Positions 1-8,575 of a stretch of 64,000 bases of DNA are shown piece after piece. A program made the translations under genes and the position numbers. A model generated the notes under the pieces. The model did no database searches. It was given only the letters and a program-made list of their open reading frames with translations, and was not told the origin of the DNA. Origin of the DNA: Hafnia paralvei ATCC 29927 (GTDB lineage Bacteria; Pseudomonadota; Gammaproteobacteria; Enterobacterales; Enterobacteriaceae); the NCBI RefSeq assembly GCF_001655005.1, contig NZ_LXET01000053.1, forward strand, positions 1 to 64,000, read 5' to 3'. Numbering within the stretch: position 1 is the stretch's first letter; each line of letters begins with the position of its first letter.

Positions 1-110
1 ACCGGAGGCAAGCCCAACGCGGCGCACCGTGAAATACGGTGATAAAACACTCAATCCAATGGAGGTAAAACGGACAGGGAGTGTCCTTTCCCAACATGCT
101 GATAACAAGC

Positions 111-950
111 TCAGGACTGAAACCCACTCAGCATCGCTTCCGCCATCACCCAGAGAGCCCGGTTGAGCTTCACATCGCCGTCGATACCACGCACGGCGCG
201 GGTATGTGTTCGCCCACCTTTTGCACTCCGGCCACTGAGCCCGCCCTTAATCAGGTTCTCCTGAATACGCTGGTATGTGGTCCACAGGTCATTGCTCTCA
301 TCCTGCCAGCGGCGTGGGGAGAGTATCTGAGGTGCTGTCACCGGCTGGTGGTCCTCACCAAAACGGTACGTCAGTGCAGCCTGTGCCAGAGCCTGTTGTG
401 CAGGTGGCGGCAGCATCAGCGACTGCATGGCATCCCGCTTCTCTTCCACACGGTCAAAAATACCCAGCACTTCATACGCCCCCTCAATCACCTGACTCAC
501 GACATCTCCTTTGTGCGGTACCCGCACCTCGCCGAACGATTCACCGCAGACAAGCCCGTTCTGGCATACCGCACGGAATAATCCCGGTAACATCTGATAC
601 GAGCTGGTGCCGTCATGAGAATTGAGCAGAATGATTTCTGGGACTTGCTTGCCAGTAATTTGTCCCTCCCGGCGCAGACGTAACATATGCTTTGTATGCT
701 CGCGACGCCCTGGGTCACGCACCCGGGTCTGGCAGGCAAAGAAAGGCTGAAAGCCTTCACACTGCAGATTTTCAAGAACGGTAATGGTTGGTATCCAGGT
801 ATACCGTGCGCTACGAGACGCATGCTTCTCCTCGCTGAAGACACTGGGCACTACACGAAACAGCTCTTCCTGGGTTAACGGACGGTCACGACGAATAAGG
901 TTTGCTGCGCCAAAGCGCGAAGCCAGACGGGTCATAAGCAGACTCCTCAT
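111..950 (-). CDS. yfjQ: DUF932 family protein, YfjQ-like
   Basis: 279-residue protein resembling the YfjQ/YafZ group (DUF932) of E. coli CP4-type prophage islands. The function is not established. No signal peptide or membrane segment is visible. It follows the YfjP-like GTPase gene on the same strand with an 80-bp gap, the order seen in CP4-57, and a hairpin with a T-run on its strand sits in that gap. The first ATG (MRSLL) has purine-rich sequence upstream. This is a marker gene of such islands, and the next genes of the module would lie to the left, outside the window. Confidence 0.8.
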   Translation of the reverse strand: MRSLLMTRLASRFGAANLIRRDRPLTQEELFRVVPSVFSEEKHASRSARYTWIPTITVLENLQCEGFQPFFACQTRVRDPGRREHTKHMLRLRREGQITGKQVPEIILLNSHDGTSSYQMLPGLFRAVCQNGLVCGESFGEVRVPHKGDVVSQVIEGAYEVLGIFDRVEEKRDAMQSLMLPPPAQQALAQAALTYRFGEDHQPVTAPQILSPRRWQDESNDLWTTYQRIQENLIKGGLSGRSAKGGRTHTRAVRGIDGDVKLNRALWVMAEAMLSGFQS

Positions 951-969
951 GATGGAAAATTAAATACAA

Positions 970-999
970 AAAGCCCCGCCGCAAAATCGCGGCAGGGCT
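970..999 (-). terminator. Hairpin terminator between the yfjP-like and yfjQ-like genes
   Basis: A GC-rich stem (GCCCTGCCGC paired with GCGGCGGGGC around a short T loop) is followed by a T-run when read leftward. It would end or attenuate transcription from the GTPase gene before the DUF932 gene. Confidence 0.7.
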
Positions 1000-1029
1000 C
1001 AGGAAACTACGGGTTAGAAGGGTTAATGT

Positions 1030-1893
1030 TCAGAAGAAGAAATTCCAGACTGCACGGGCGACTGATACCACGATGTCGCGCACAGACTGGATGACTGACC
1101 GAACCTGGGCCGGTATCAGGGGCATGGAACTTACTGTATCCAGTACCGAGCCGACCGTTTCACCAAAATCGTCACGGGCTTTTTTATTAACGGCATCGGT
1201 ACGAAGTGGCGCACTGAGTTGTACTGCCACCTGACTACTGGCCTCCCGTGGCAAGCAACGAATCATCCGCTCAGCCATCATCCGCAGCCCCCACTGCAAA
1301 CGTATCGACACCGCACAGACAGGGTTTACAGGTTGGAACAACTCATGCAGCAGACAGATTTTGAGGCTGATATTTCGTTTCTGCTCTGTAGACAGCTTTT
1401 CACCACCGCAGGTGGGTTCAACCTTGTCAGACTGGCTGATAACAAACAACACCTTATGCCGGTATGCTTCACCAATCACCTGCCGGTAAAAATGTTCATC
1501 TACGGCCAGCGCCCGATCATCACCCTTAATCAACCACAGAACCAGATCCAGCTGGGGGAGCTGTTTACGGTACAGCGTGGCATACTCTGTATCCCGGCGC
1601 TCAGACTCCCCGACGCCGGGTAAATCCACCAGCGTCATAAAGCGCTTCCCCACTTGCAGGCGAAAGCGTAAGGGTTCGCGTGTGCAGGCGGTCACATCGC
1701 TGACCGGTGAAATCTCACCGGTAAACAGGGCATTACATAAGCTGCTCTTGCCCGAGCCAGTTTTACCCATGATGCCAATCACCGGCTCATAGTCAGTAAG
1801 CTGATTTATCTGCTGCAGAATACGCTCTGATGCCCAGTGCGGCAGGTTAGAAAGCGAATGCTGCAGTGACTGTAAACCTTCAAATTGATTCAT
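1030..1893 (-). CDS. yfjP: YfjP/YeeP-like GTPase
   Basis: 287-residue Era/YihA-type GTPase typical of CP4-like islands. G1 (GKTGSGKS) is at about residues 43-50, G3 (DLPG) at about 90-93, and SQSDK near residue 153 takes the place of the usual NKxD G4 motif. A hydrophobic C-terminal stretch (about 250-287) could associate with membrane. It is transcribed toward the yfjQ-like gene. The cellular role is unknown. The family occurs with YfjQ and toxin-antitoxin genes in cryptic prophages. The start is the ATG after an AGGAG box (MNQFEG). Confidence 0.82.
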   Translation of the reverse strand: MNQFEGLQSLQHSLSNLPHWASERILQQINQLTDYEPVIGIMGKTGSGKSSLCNALFTGEISPVSDVTACTREPLRFRLQVGKRFMTLVDLPGVGESERRDTEYATLYRKQLPQLDLVLWLIKGDDRALAVDEHFYRQVIGEAYRHKVLFVISQSDKVEPTCGGEKLSTEQKRNISLKICLLHELFQPVNPVCAVSIRLQWGLRMMAERMIRCLPREASSQVAVQLSAPLRTDAVNKKARDDFGETVGSVLDTVSSMPLIPAQVRSVIQSVRDIVVSVARAVWNFFF

Positions 1894-1919
1894 TACTGCT
1901 CCTCTGAAATGAAAACAAA

Positions 1920-1948
1920 AAAGGCAAGACCGTGAGGTTCTGCCTTTA
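1920..1948 (-). terminator. Probable terminator upstream of the GTPase gene
   Basis: Read leftward, AGGCAGAACC pairs with GGTCTTGCCT and a run of T follows. It lies downstream of the leftward LysR gene and would insulate the GTPase gene from it. Confidence 0.5.
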
Positions 1949-2043
1949 ATGAGGTATGTTCAGGGGAATGATATATATCTGAATATTTTTAGAATGCTGA
2001 TAGGCCGTTCTGTGCCAGAAGCGGATGTTACTTCTTGCATATT

Positions 2044-2955
2044 TCAATTTTCTTCTCCCCACAGCGGTGTATCTCCTAACGCTTTAGCAATAAAATCAAC
2101 AAAGCTGCGAACCTTGAAAGGAATACGGATCGCGCTGGGATAAACAGCCTGAATAGTAAGTTCAGTCGTCCGGTATGCTGGCAGCAGCTTTATCAGCTTG
2201 CCCTGCTTAATATGCTCGCCAAAAACAAAGTTGGGCCCGTAAGCAATGCCTGTTCCGGCCAGTACGGATTCAAGAAGCAACTGAATGTTATTGGCAGTCA
2301 TACGGCATGGGCCTTCAATACTGTGCGGCCTGCCTTGTGCATCATAAATCGTCCAGTCTCCCGCTGAAACCGCCTGGCTGAACGCCAGTCGAGGCGCACG
2401 GGAAAGATCATCCGGCGTCTCTGGTGTGCCATGTTTTTTCAAATACTCCGGTGAAGCGCACAAAACCATCCTGCAAGGTGCCAGCCGCCGCGTAACCAGT
2501 GTCGGATCCTCAAAACGCCCAACTCGGATGGCAACATCGATTCGATTTTCGAGCAGATCGGCGTATTTATCCTCCAGTACAACGTCCAGACTGACCTCCG
2601 GAAATTGCTCCAGGTAGCGTGATACGATCCTACCAAGATGCATTGCACCGAAGGCGACCGGTGCTGCAACGCGAAGCAACCCCTTCGGTGTTTTCTGAAC
2701 ATCACTGGCTTCCCGGTTCGCATCCTCAAGAACCTCAAGAATAACTTTGCAACGTTCATAATACCGCTCACCGGCATCCGTCAGGCTAAGACGGCGTGTT
2801 GAACGCTGAAGAAGTCGTACATTTAGATCAGATTCTATAGCGCTGACATGCTTTCCTGCCATTGCAGCCGAAAGCTTAAAACGTCTCGCGGCGGCGGCGA
2901 AACTGCCTTCATCCACTGCCGCGATAAAAATCTGCATGCTGGTGAACCTGTCCAT
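2044..2955 (-). CDS. LysR-family transcriptional regulator
   Basis: 303 residues, the full length of the family. The N-terminal winged helix-turn-helix (about residues 1-60: MDRFTSMQIF, then the GSFAAAARRF helix) is followed by a substrate-binding domain of the CrgA/DmlR-like group. It is divergent from the hydrolase-SnoaL gene at 3068 with about 112 bp between them, the usual arrangement when a LysR protein controls its neighbour. The effector cannot be read from the sequence. Confidence 0.9.
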   Translation of the reverse strand: MDRFTSMQIFIAAVDEGSFAAAARRFKLSAAMAGKHVSAIESDLNVRLLQRSTRRLSLTDAGERYYERCKVILEVLEDANREASDVQKTPKGLLRVAAPVAFGAMHLGRIVSRYLEQFPEVSLDVVLEDKYADLLENRIDVAIRVGRFEDPTLVTRRLAPCRMVLCASPEYLKKHGTPETPDDLSRAPRLAFSQAVSAGDWTIYDAQGRPHSIEGPCRMTANNIQLLLESVLAGTGIAYGPNFVFGEHIKQGKLIKLLPAYRTTELTIQAVYPSAIRIPFKVRSFVDFIAKALGDTPLWGEEN

Positions 2956-3067
2956 AACTTACCACCATTCGATAATCAGAGTATCGGCTGTCGACACAAT
3001 TACGCTGATTATCATCACTCATGACAGCAATTACCATTACCTTAATGACATGAAGAGGCATGAGACG

Positions 3068-4228
3068 ATGAAAATTAAGGTGAATGGAACGGGTATCCAC
3101 ATTGAGCAACAGGGCAGCGGTGAAATTGCACTGGTATTTTTGCATTATTATGGCGGTTCATCCCGTACATGGGAGAGCGTGATAAGTCAGTTACCTGACC
3201 ACTACCGCACAGTTGCAATCGACCACCGGGGCTGGGGGGGCTCAGACGCACCTAAATCAGGATACCGAATTGGTGACCTTGCTCGGGATGCCGAAGGGGT
3301 TATTTCAGCGCTTGAGCTTAAACGCTACATTCTTATTGGCCATTCGATGGGGGGAAAAGTTGCCCAACTGATGGCGTCGCGTCGGCCTGCAGGTCTTGAA
3401 GGCCTGATGCTTATCGCTCCCTCTCCACCTTCACCTATGCGTCTCACGCCTGAGCAGCGCGATACGTTATCCAGCGCATATAACAGCCGCGAATCTGTCG
3501 GCTTTGTGATTGATAATGTCCTGACAGCGGGGGCACTAAGTTCTGCTCTGCGTGAACAGGTAATCGAGGACAGTTTGAGGGCCTCATCCGAGGCCAAAGA
3601 AGGCTGGCCTAATACGGCTATCGGCGAAGACATTACCCAGGAAGTGGCCTCAATTAATGTCCCTGTGACGGTCATTTCAGGGGAGTTGGATCGTGTAGAC
3701 CTTCCGGCTACTCTGCAAAGAGAATTGCTGCCCCTTATTTCACATGCATCAATGTATATTATTCCAGACGTCGGACATCTCTTGCCTCTGGAGGCCCCTA
3801 CAGAGGTCGCCAGCCACCTGTTAAAATTTACAGCCGCCATTGAAGGGGGGACAGCAGTCTACCATTCGCCTGTCGAAACGATAGCCGCGTTTGATGATGC
3901 TTTCAATGCAGGCAGGGTTGATGACCTGCTGGCTCTGTTCAGTAACCGTGCCACTATGAAAATGACTGATGGTGTGGTCATCGAAAGCGATCCTGAAAAG
4001 CTTCGGGACACTTTTTTGTCACTGACATCATCCCAGCCAGTTATCAGAAACCATATCCGCTCGATCCTCTCCGCCGGTGAAATTGCTCTGCTTATTATTG
4101 ACTGGACTTTGACCATAACCACCAAGGATAGAACACTGCACGAAGAGTCCGGTACAGCAACGCAGGTGTTGTTGCGAAGCGTTGACGGAGGTTGGCGGCT
4201 GCTGATTTCAAATCCATCAGGAACGTAG
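3068..4228 (+). CDS. Alpha/beta hydrolase fused to a C-terminal SnoaL-like domain
   Basis: 386 residues. Residues 1 to about 262 form an alpha/beta hydrolase: nucleophile elbow GHSMGG at about 98-103, acid in the SGELD segment, and catalytic histidine in VGHLLPLEAP. Residues from about 270 to the end resemble a SnoaL/NTF2-like (DUF4440-type) domain. The start at 3068 (MKIKVNG) was chosen because AGAGG lies just upstream; an in-frame ATG at 3050 is an alternative. It is divergent from the LysR gene that probably controls it. The substrate is unknown; haloperoxidase- or lactonase-like chemistry is possible but not shown. Confidence 0.85.
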   Translation: MKIKVNGTGIHIEQQGSGEIALVFLHYYGGSSRTWESVISQLPDHYRTVAIDHRGWGGSDAPKSGYRIGDLARDAEGVISALELKRYILIGHSMGGKVAQLMASRRPAGLEGLMLIAPSPPSPMRLTPEQRDTLSSAYNSRESVGFVIDNVLTAGALSSALREQVIEDSLRASSEAKEGWPNTAIGEDITQEVASINVPVTVISGELDRVDLPATLQRELLPLISHASMYIIPDVGHLLPLEAPTEVASHLLKFTAAIEGGTAVYHSPVETIAAFDDAFNAGRVDDLLALFSNRATMKMTDGVVIESDPEKLRDTFLSLTSSQPVIRNHIRSILSAGEIALLIIDWTLTITTKDRTLHEESGTATQVLLRSVDGGWRLLISNPSGT

Positions 4229-4570
4229 TGAGTTCAGTAAGAATAGCTTGCGCTAGCAATATCGCGTGGCTGCAGAGAGGTAAGTGACATCCGCCACCAC
4301 CCGCATGCCGTTTTAAGGCATGCGGTAATAACGATGAGCGCAAGATTGCTGTTATGTCTTGCTGCTTTCGGAGCGCCTGCTTTTCGCTCACAGCGGACCT
4401 TCAAACCAGCCATCTCGTCCTCTCTGTGCCGAAAGCTGAAGTAGCTAATAGCACTTATTGTTGATCAATGAAGAGCTGGTCAATTGAATAGGCTAATTTA
4501 ATTGATAGCTAGCGTAACTATGAGGAGACACACTCATAGTGATGAGCGTGTTCCCATATAAATGATCAGA
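4229..4570. other. Intergenic region with a scrap of an island repeat
   Basis: No convincing gene in 342 bp. Around 4370-4405 lies a motif containing CTCACAGCGGACCTTCA that nearly recurs at 10724-10740. The last 100 bp are AT-rich and lie downstream of the leftward ATPase gene. Confidence 0.5.
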
Positions 4571-6223
4571 TTATGATAACGCAGCTCGTTCATAAAGAGG
4601 CATAATCTCTTGATAAACCTGATTGTAAAGCTCTGATTTTAGCAGACTGTATTTTTCAGTCATAATAAGTGTTTTAAACTGATTCGTTTCTCTTTCAAAT
4701 GAAACTGAGCCGATAATTAGCTGGCTATTAGTTGATAAACCATTAATACATAAATCGAATAACTTTTTTGTTGTGCGCGGATCTGGATCTTGTTGTTTAG
4801 GCGAGTCAATTACTACTGGAAGCATAGGACTTGTCGATTTATCTTCTATTGTTTTTAGAAGAGCATAGTGATAAGCCAATATTGACCTTGGAGCACGGCT
4901 GCCTGTTTCGCTCTTAGAAATCGGACCATATTGAAGAATAGTTCCAACTTTAGGATCTTTGATACCTAACTCAGTTTGCGCAAACTTCAGTGACTCTTTA
5001 AACTTATCATTGATTTCTTTTGCTCGCTTTTTATCTTCGAACTTTGCTATTTCTTTTGAAAGCTGAGTTCTAGCAACATCCAATTCGCCTATTTTTAGCA
5101 GTAATTCGTTAATTTGCTCATCGAAAGTTACCTCAACCTGCTTACTTGCTTGAGACTTAATAACGTCTTGAAGAGTCAGTTGCTCTTTGACTTCCAGAAG
5201 CATGTTTTTGAGTTCTGAGCTTAAGCTTATAGCCTGTTTCAAATCTTCTTTAATTTTAGAGAGTTGATCATCATATACAGATTTTTCCTCATACAACTTT
5301 GGTATGATTTGCAATAGCTTTTCTTTATTCTCAAGTACTACATATCTCGCTTCTAAGCCTGCCGATGGTAGCAAAGAATCTATATCATTTTCATCGAGCT
5401 GTCTTTTTGATTCCTCTATTTCTGTTACTAATTCATCTCGTAGAGATAATATTTTTATGAGCTTAATTCTGTATTCTGTTTCTTCTTGATGTAAGTCTTG
5501 GCACTTACGAAGGAAACGTTCCAGCAGCTCTTCATAATATTTTACATCCACATCGAAAAGTACTCTTCCAAATGACTCTTCGAATCGCTTTTTAGCTCTC
5601 TTTAGAGCTTTTAACGTCGTTCGGATTTCAACAAGATCGATATCAATTAAATTAATCTTTCCTTGTAAAGTATAGTACTCCTTTGGTTTTACACCAGTAT
5701 GAAAATTCAAGATATTTTTTTGCCAGTCCTCATACATAGCCAAACTGCTAAATGAATCTAAAACCTTCCCCCAACCGTTATCTTGATCAATATAGTAAGG
5801 GAGATAAAGACTTGCTGGTTGTGCTTGTCCCTGAACCAAATTAGTTTTAGTCACAAGCTCCAAATTGAAATCAAAGACATCACGCACAGCTAATGCAATC
5901 TCTGCACGAGAGCTAGAGGTCACTAAGTGATGCTCTTGTCCTGCTGTTATATCGAAAATGGAAATACGTTTTTCGTGGCGAAGAAACGCATAGTCACGAT
6001 TATTAACACAAATAACAACTTTTGAAACAAAGTTATCTTCTTTCCACTTTTTATCCAGTCGAACATCAGCACCTAATGTATGATATAAGCTCTTAATAAA
6101 GCTAGACTTACCTGTGTCGTTCTCACCTGTAATGATATTAATATCAGGTGAGAACTTGAAGGAGAATCCTTTCTTATCGCGAAGGGATAATATATGAGCA
6201 CTTTTAAAGTATATGCTTTTCAT
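4571..6223 (-). CDS. Coiled-coil ABC/SMC-like ATPase of a putative defence operon
   Basis: 550-residue ATPase of the RecF/SMC/RecN type. Walker A (GENDTGKS) is at residues 33-40 after a short beta-rich start. A long charged helical region (about 170-410) is predicted coiled coil. Near residue 450 a segment with GSRAPRS looks like an ABC signature, and LPVVIDSPKQQD near 480 is the Walker B/D-loop region. The C-terminal motifs recall DUF3732-like and ABC-3C ATPases. The ATG overlaps the stop of the upstream nuclease gene (TAATG) behind a strong GGGAGG site, so the two are translationally coupled. Probably the sensor/ATPase half of a Lamassu-like or ABC-3C-like anti-phage system (inference). Confidence 0.75.
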   Translation of the reverse strand: MKSIYFKSAHILSLRDKKGFSFKFSPDINIITGENDTGKSSFIKSLYHTLGADVRLDKKWKEDNFVSKVVICVNNRDYAFLRHEKRISIFDITAGQEHHLVTSSSRAEIALAVRDVFDFNLELVTKTNLVQGQAQPASLYLPYYIDQDNGWGKVLDSFSSLAMYEDWQKNILNFHTGVKPKEYYTLQGKINLIDIDLVEIRTTLKALKRAKKRFEESFGRVLFDVDVKYYEELLERFLRKCQDLHQEETEYRIKLIKILSLRDELVTEIEESKRQLDENDIDSLLPSAGLEARYVVLENKEKLLQIIPKLYEEKSVYDDQLSKIKEDLKQAISLSSELKNMLLEVKEQLTLQDVIKSQASKQVEVTFDEQINELLLKIGELDVARTQLSKEIAKFEDKKRAKEINDKFKESLKFAQTELGIKDPKVGTILQYGPISKSETGSRAPRSILAYHYALLKTIEDKSTSPMLPVVIDSPKQQDPDPRTTKKLFDLCINGLSTNSQLIIGSVSFERETNQFKTLIMTEKYSLLKSELYNQVYQEIMPLYERAALS

Positions 6224-7353
6224 TATTCACCTCCCTCTAAGAGCTTCTGGATTATTGAGTAAATAACTATGCATTCTTTCTTCCCTGACTTTAAAGTCAA
6301 TGCATAATCTGGACAAAGTGCATCAATTTTGTACATGGTTTCAGTTAGATATAATTTCAAATCCGAGTGAGCACTCGCCTCATCGTAAAGGCTAATTGCA
6401 TATTCTAGATATACAGTCGAAGGATTTTTTTTGTTTTGGTTAAGGTCGATGCAAACTTGTGAGAACATGGCTTGCAGGATAATGAGCTGAAGCGATGTTT
6501 TGCCAAGATCATTGAATAGGGGACTAGCTTTGTCCCAATCAGGCTTTAAACTATTACTTGCATTCAAGGAATCAAGCACACCATTCAATGCTTCTGATGA
6601 GAAACCCTTTCGTGAGATAAGTTCAGGAAAATTAATAATATCTGCGGATTTTACCTTGGATTTTTCTCGACACGCCTGTTCAAGCAAAGAAGCTAATGCA
6701 TTAACACTCAGGCTAATGCTATCGCCAAACTTCTTGCTAAGGAAATCGCATAGTTTACCTTTTAGATGTGTAATGTGGTCATCTAGGCTTAATGAGGATT
6801 GAACGAAACGCATAACAGAAAGATCGATACTGGAGTCATCAAGCTTTACTTGATCTTTGATTGCTTTCTTAAAGCTCGTCTGATACTCCACTTTGACTTC
6901 ATTTGCACCAAAACAAGACTTACCACCGTTTTCCTCACATAGATTGAAAGAAGCATTAGTAACAAAAAGGAGCTTGGGTGAATATTCGGCGAAATTCTTT
7001 TGATGAATAAATAACTTACCGATGATAGATATGGGGTTCTTCTTGGTGCTATTACTAAGAGTGGATGCAGTCCAGTGTTTCTCTCTTGTTTTTACTTGAG
7101 CAAATGTGAGTTGTGTTGGAGAAACTTCGTCATCAAGAATAAGAACATCATCATGATATTCGAAGATAAACACATAGTTCTTTTCATCTAGTTCATATTC
7201 CAGCATTTGAGATAAAGCCCAGCAAGTTTGATAGTCAAACCCACGTTGAGCAATCTCACCGCCTCTTTCAGACTGCGGAATACTAACTAATGTTTCAGCT
7301 AACCCCATATACTCCCTTATGTTTAGTTCAATGGACTCGCGTAACAACATCAT
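6223..7353 (-). CDS. Cap4/DUF4297-like nuclease-domain protein
   Basis: 376 residues from the ATG at 7353; a second ATG at 7308 has a better Shine-Dalgarno sequence (AAGGGAG) and may be the true start. Residues about 29-40 (ERGGEIAQRGFDYQ), then E65, D68-D69 and QVK at 86-88, match the N-terminal pattern of Cap4/DUF4297 dsDNA endonucleases (PD-(D/E)xK fold). The C-terminal 250 residues are helical and unrecognised; they could sense a ligand or bind the partner. It is the first gene of a two-gene operon with the ABC/SMC-like ATPase. The likely role is the effector nuclease of a defence system. Both genes are visibly more AT-rich than their neighbours. Confidence 0.72.
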   Translation of the reverse strand: MMLLRESIELNIREYMGLAETLVSIPQSERGGEIAQRGFDYQTCWALSQMLEYELDEKNYVFIFEYHDDVLILDDEVSPTQLTFAQVKTREKHWTASTLSNSTKKNPISIIGKLFIHQKNFAEYSPKLLFVTNASFNLCEENGGKSCFGANEVKVEYQTSFKKAIKDQVKLDDSSIDLSVMRFVQSSLSLDDHITHLKGKLCDFLSKKFGDSISLSVNALASLLEQACREKSKVKSADIINFPELISRKGFSSEALNGVLDSLNASNSLKPDWDKASPLFNDLGKTSLQLIILQAMFSQVCIDLNQNKKNPSTVYLEYAISLYDEASAHSDLKLYLTETMYKIDALCPDYALTLKSGKKECIVIYSIIQKLLEGGE

Positions 7354-7517
7354 TAATCCGATTGAATACAAATAGTAGCATTAGCACGAACTATTGGGTA
7401 ACACATTCTGAAAGTTAAAAATATGTGAGTTGCAACATCGAAACAGGGAAGCTAAGTAAGCGACTTTGTCTCTAGCGAAGTCATAGCTCTATTCGTTCAG
7501 AGGAGGACCAAGAGTCT

Positions 7518-7709
7518 TTGAAGTACGTGCTGGCGGCGCTCGCCAAGCGTTTTGGAGGCGATGAACATGGTGAAGACTATGAGAAGGTGCGATCGGTTGC
7601 CTTCACACGTTTCTACGGCGAGGACGACGAAGATGGTCTTGTTAGTCTGCAGCGTTTCGCAGTTGGGTTAGTCCAGAGCTTGATGGCTGAGATTGTGACC
7701 TGCTCCTAG
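7518..7709 (+). pseudogene. Possible gene fragment of unknown origin
   Basis: An open frame of 63 codons beginning at TTG, rich in acidic residues (GEDDEDG) and more GC-rich than the flanking DNA. I do not recognise it, and it has no clear ribosome-binding site for a proper start. It may be a remnant left by recombination next to the recombinase gene. The rest of 7354-7764 shows nothing else. Confidence 0.25.
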
Positions 7710-7764
7710 ATGATTAATACGCCACTATGCTGGTAATGTCAGCAGATCGCTCATAAGGGACAAC

Positions 7765-7803
7765 CATACTCAAATCTCCCACATTGCAGGAGATTTGAGT
7801 ATG
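7765..7803 (+). promoter_or_regulatory. Perfect 15-bp inverted repeat covering the recombinase start
   Basis: Arms CATACTCAAATCTCC (7765-7779) and GGAGATTTGAGTATG (7789-7803) are exact complements around a 9-nt loop. The right arm contains both the GGAG ribosome-binding site and the ATG of the recombinase. In RNA this would hide the start. In DNA it could be a recombinase or repressor binding site. Confidence 0.75.
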
Positions 7804-8403
7804 AACACGTCACCGTGGAACAAAGACCGTATCATAGGCCAAAAAAGGCCACTTCAGATATCTCATATCTGGGGTATCCGAATCCGACTTGAACTGGAAG
7901 GTAAAACGCGCGATTTAGCTCTGTTCAATATGGCACTGGACAGTAAGCTTCGAGGCTGTGATCTGGTCAAACTCAAAGTATCTGATGTTGCATATGGTAG
8001 CTCTGTTTCGAGCAGAGCAACGGTATTGCAACAGAAAACCGGTAGCCCTGTGCAATTTGAGATAACCAAAGGGACAAGAGAAGCTGTTGCTGCATTGATA
8101 AAGCTTGGCAATTTGCACAGTAAAGACTTCTTGTTTCGGTCTCGGATCGGAACTAACCAGCATATTTCAACCCGGCAATACAACCGAATCTTTCATGGGT
8201 GGGTAGCAAAGCTTGGTCTCGAAGAGACGCTTTACAGCACACATTCCATGAGAAGAACAAAACCTTACCTGATCTACAAGAAAACCAAGAATCTCCGGGT
8301 GATCCAACTTCTGTTGGGTCATAAGAAACTGGAAAGCACAGTCCGTTATCTGGGCATTGAAGTCGATGATGCGTTAGAGATTTCTGAATCGATTGAAGTC
8401 TAA
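7801..8403 (+). CDS. Minimal tyrosine recombinase (phage integrase family)
   Basis: 200 residues from the ATG at 7801. It has the catalytic domain only; the usual N-terminal arm- and core-binding domains are absent. Visible motifs: the first arginine in SKLRGCDLV (about residue 50), a lysine in QQKTG, HSMRR as the H-x-x-R box, LLGHKKLESTVRYL as the second histidine region, and the tyrosine nucleophile. Members of this short type occur on plasmids and islands of Enterobacterales. It may be an accessory resolvase rather than the island's own integrase, which is at 25781-26974. Confidence 0.8.
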   Translation: MNTSPWNKDRIIGQKRPLQISHIWGIRIRLELEGKTRDLALFNMALDSKLRGCDLVKLKVSDVAYGSSVSSRATVLQQKTGSPVQFEITKGTREAVAALIKLGNLHSKDFLFRSRIGTNQHISTRQYNRIFHGWVAKLGLEETLYSTHSMRRTKPYLIYKKTKNLRVIQLLLGHKKLESTVRYLGIEVDDALEISESIEV

Positions 8404-8575
8404 GGTTATCAGGGCTGCAACAGCAGCCCTGTGCCAGAAGCGGACTTTTTAAAAATATTGCGTGCCCAACAATTGGGCGCAGGTCACATCAAGTACCCTC
8501 AGAATTATAGAGAATACCTGAAATTTTTGTAGAGCGAGGTTTGTTACCCTGCCCGACCAGCGACATGTGGTTAGT
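8404..8575. repeat. Short intergenic repeat TGTGCCAGAAGCGGA and a hairpin
   Basis: GGGCTGCAACAGCAGCCC near 8410-8427 folds into a small stem. It is followed by CTGTGCCAGAAGCGGA, which recurs exactly at about 2010-2025. Confidence 0.45.
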
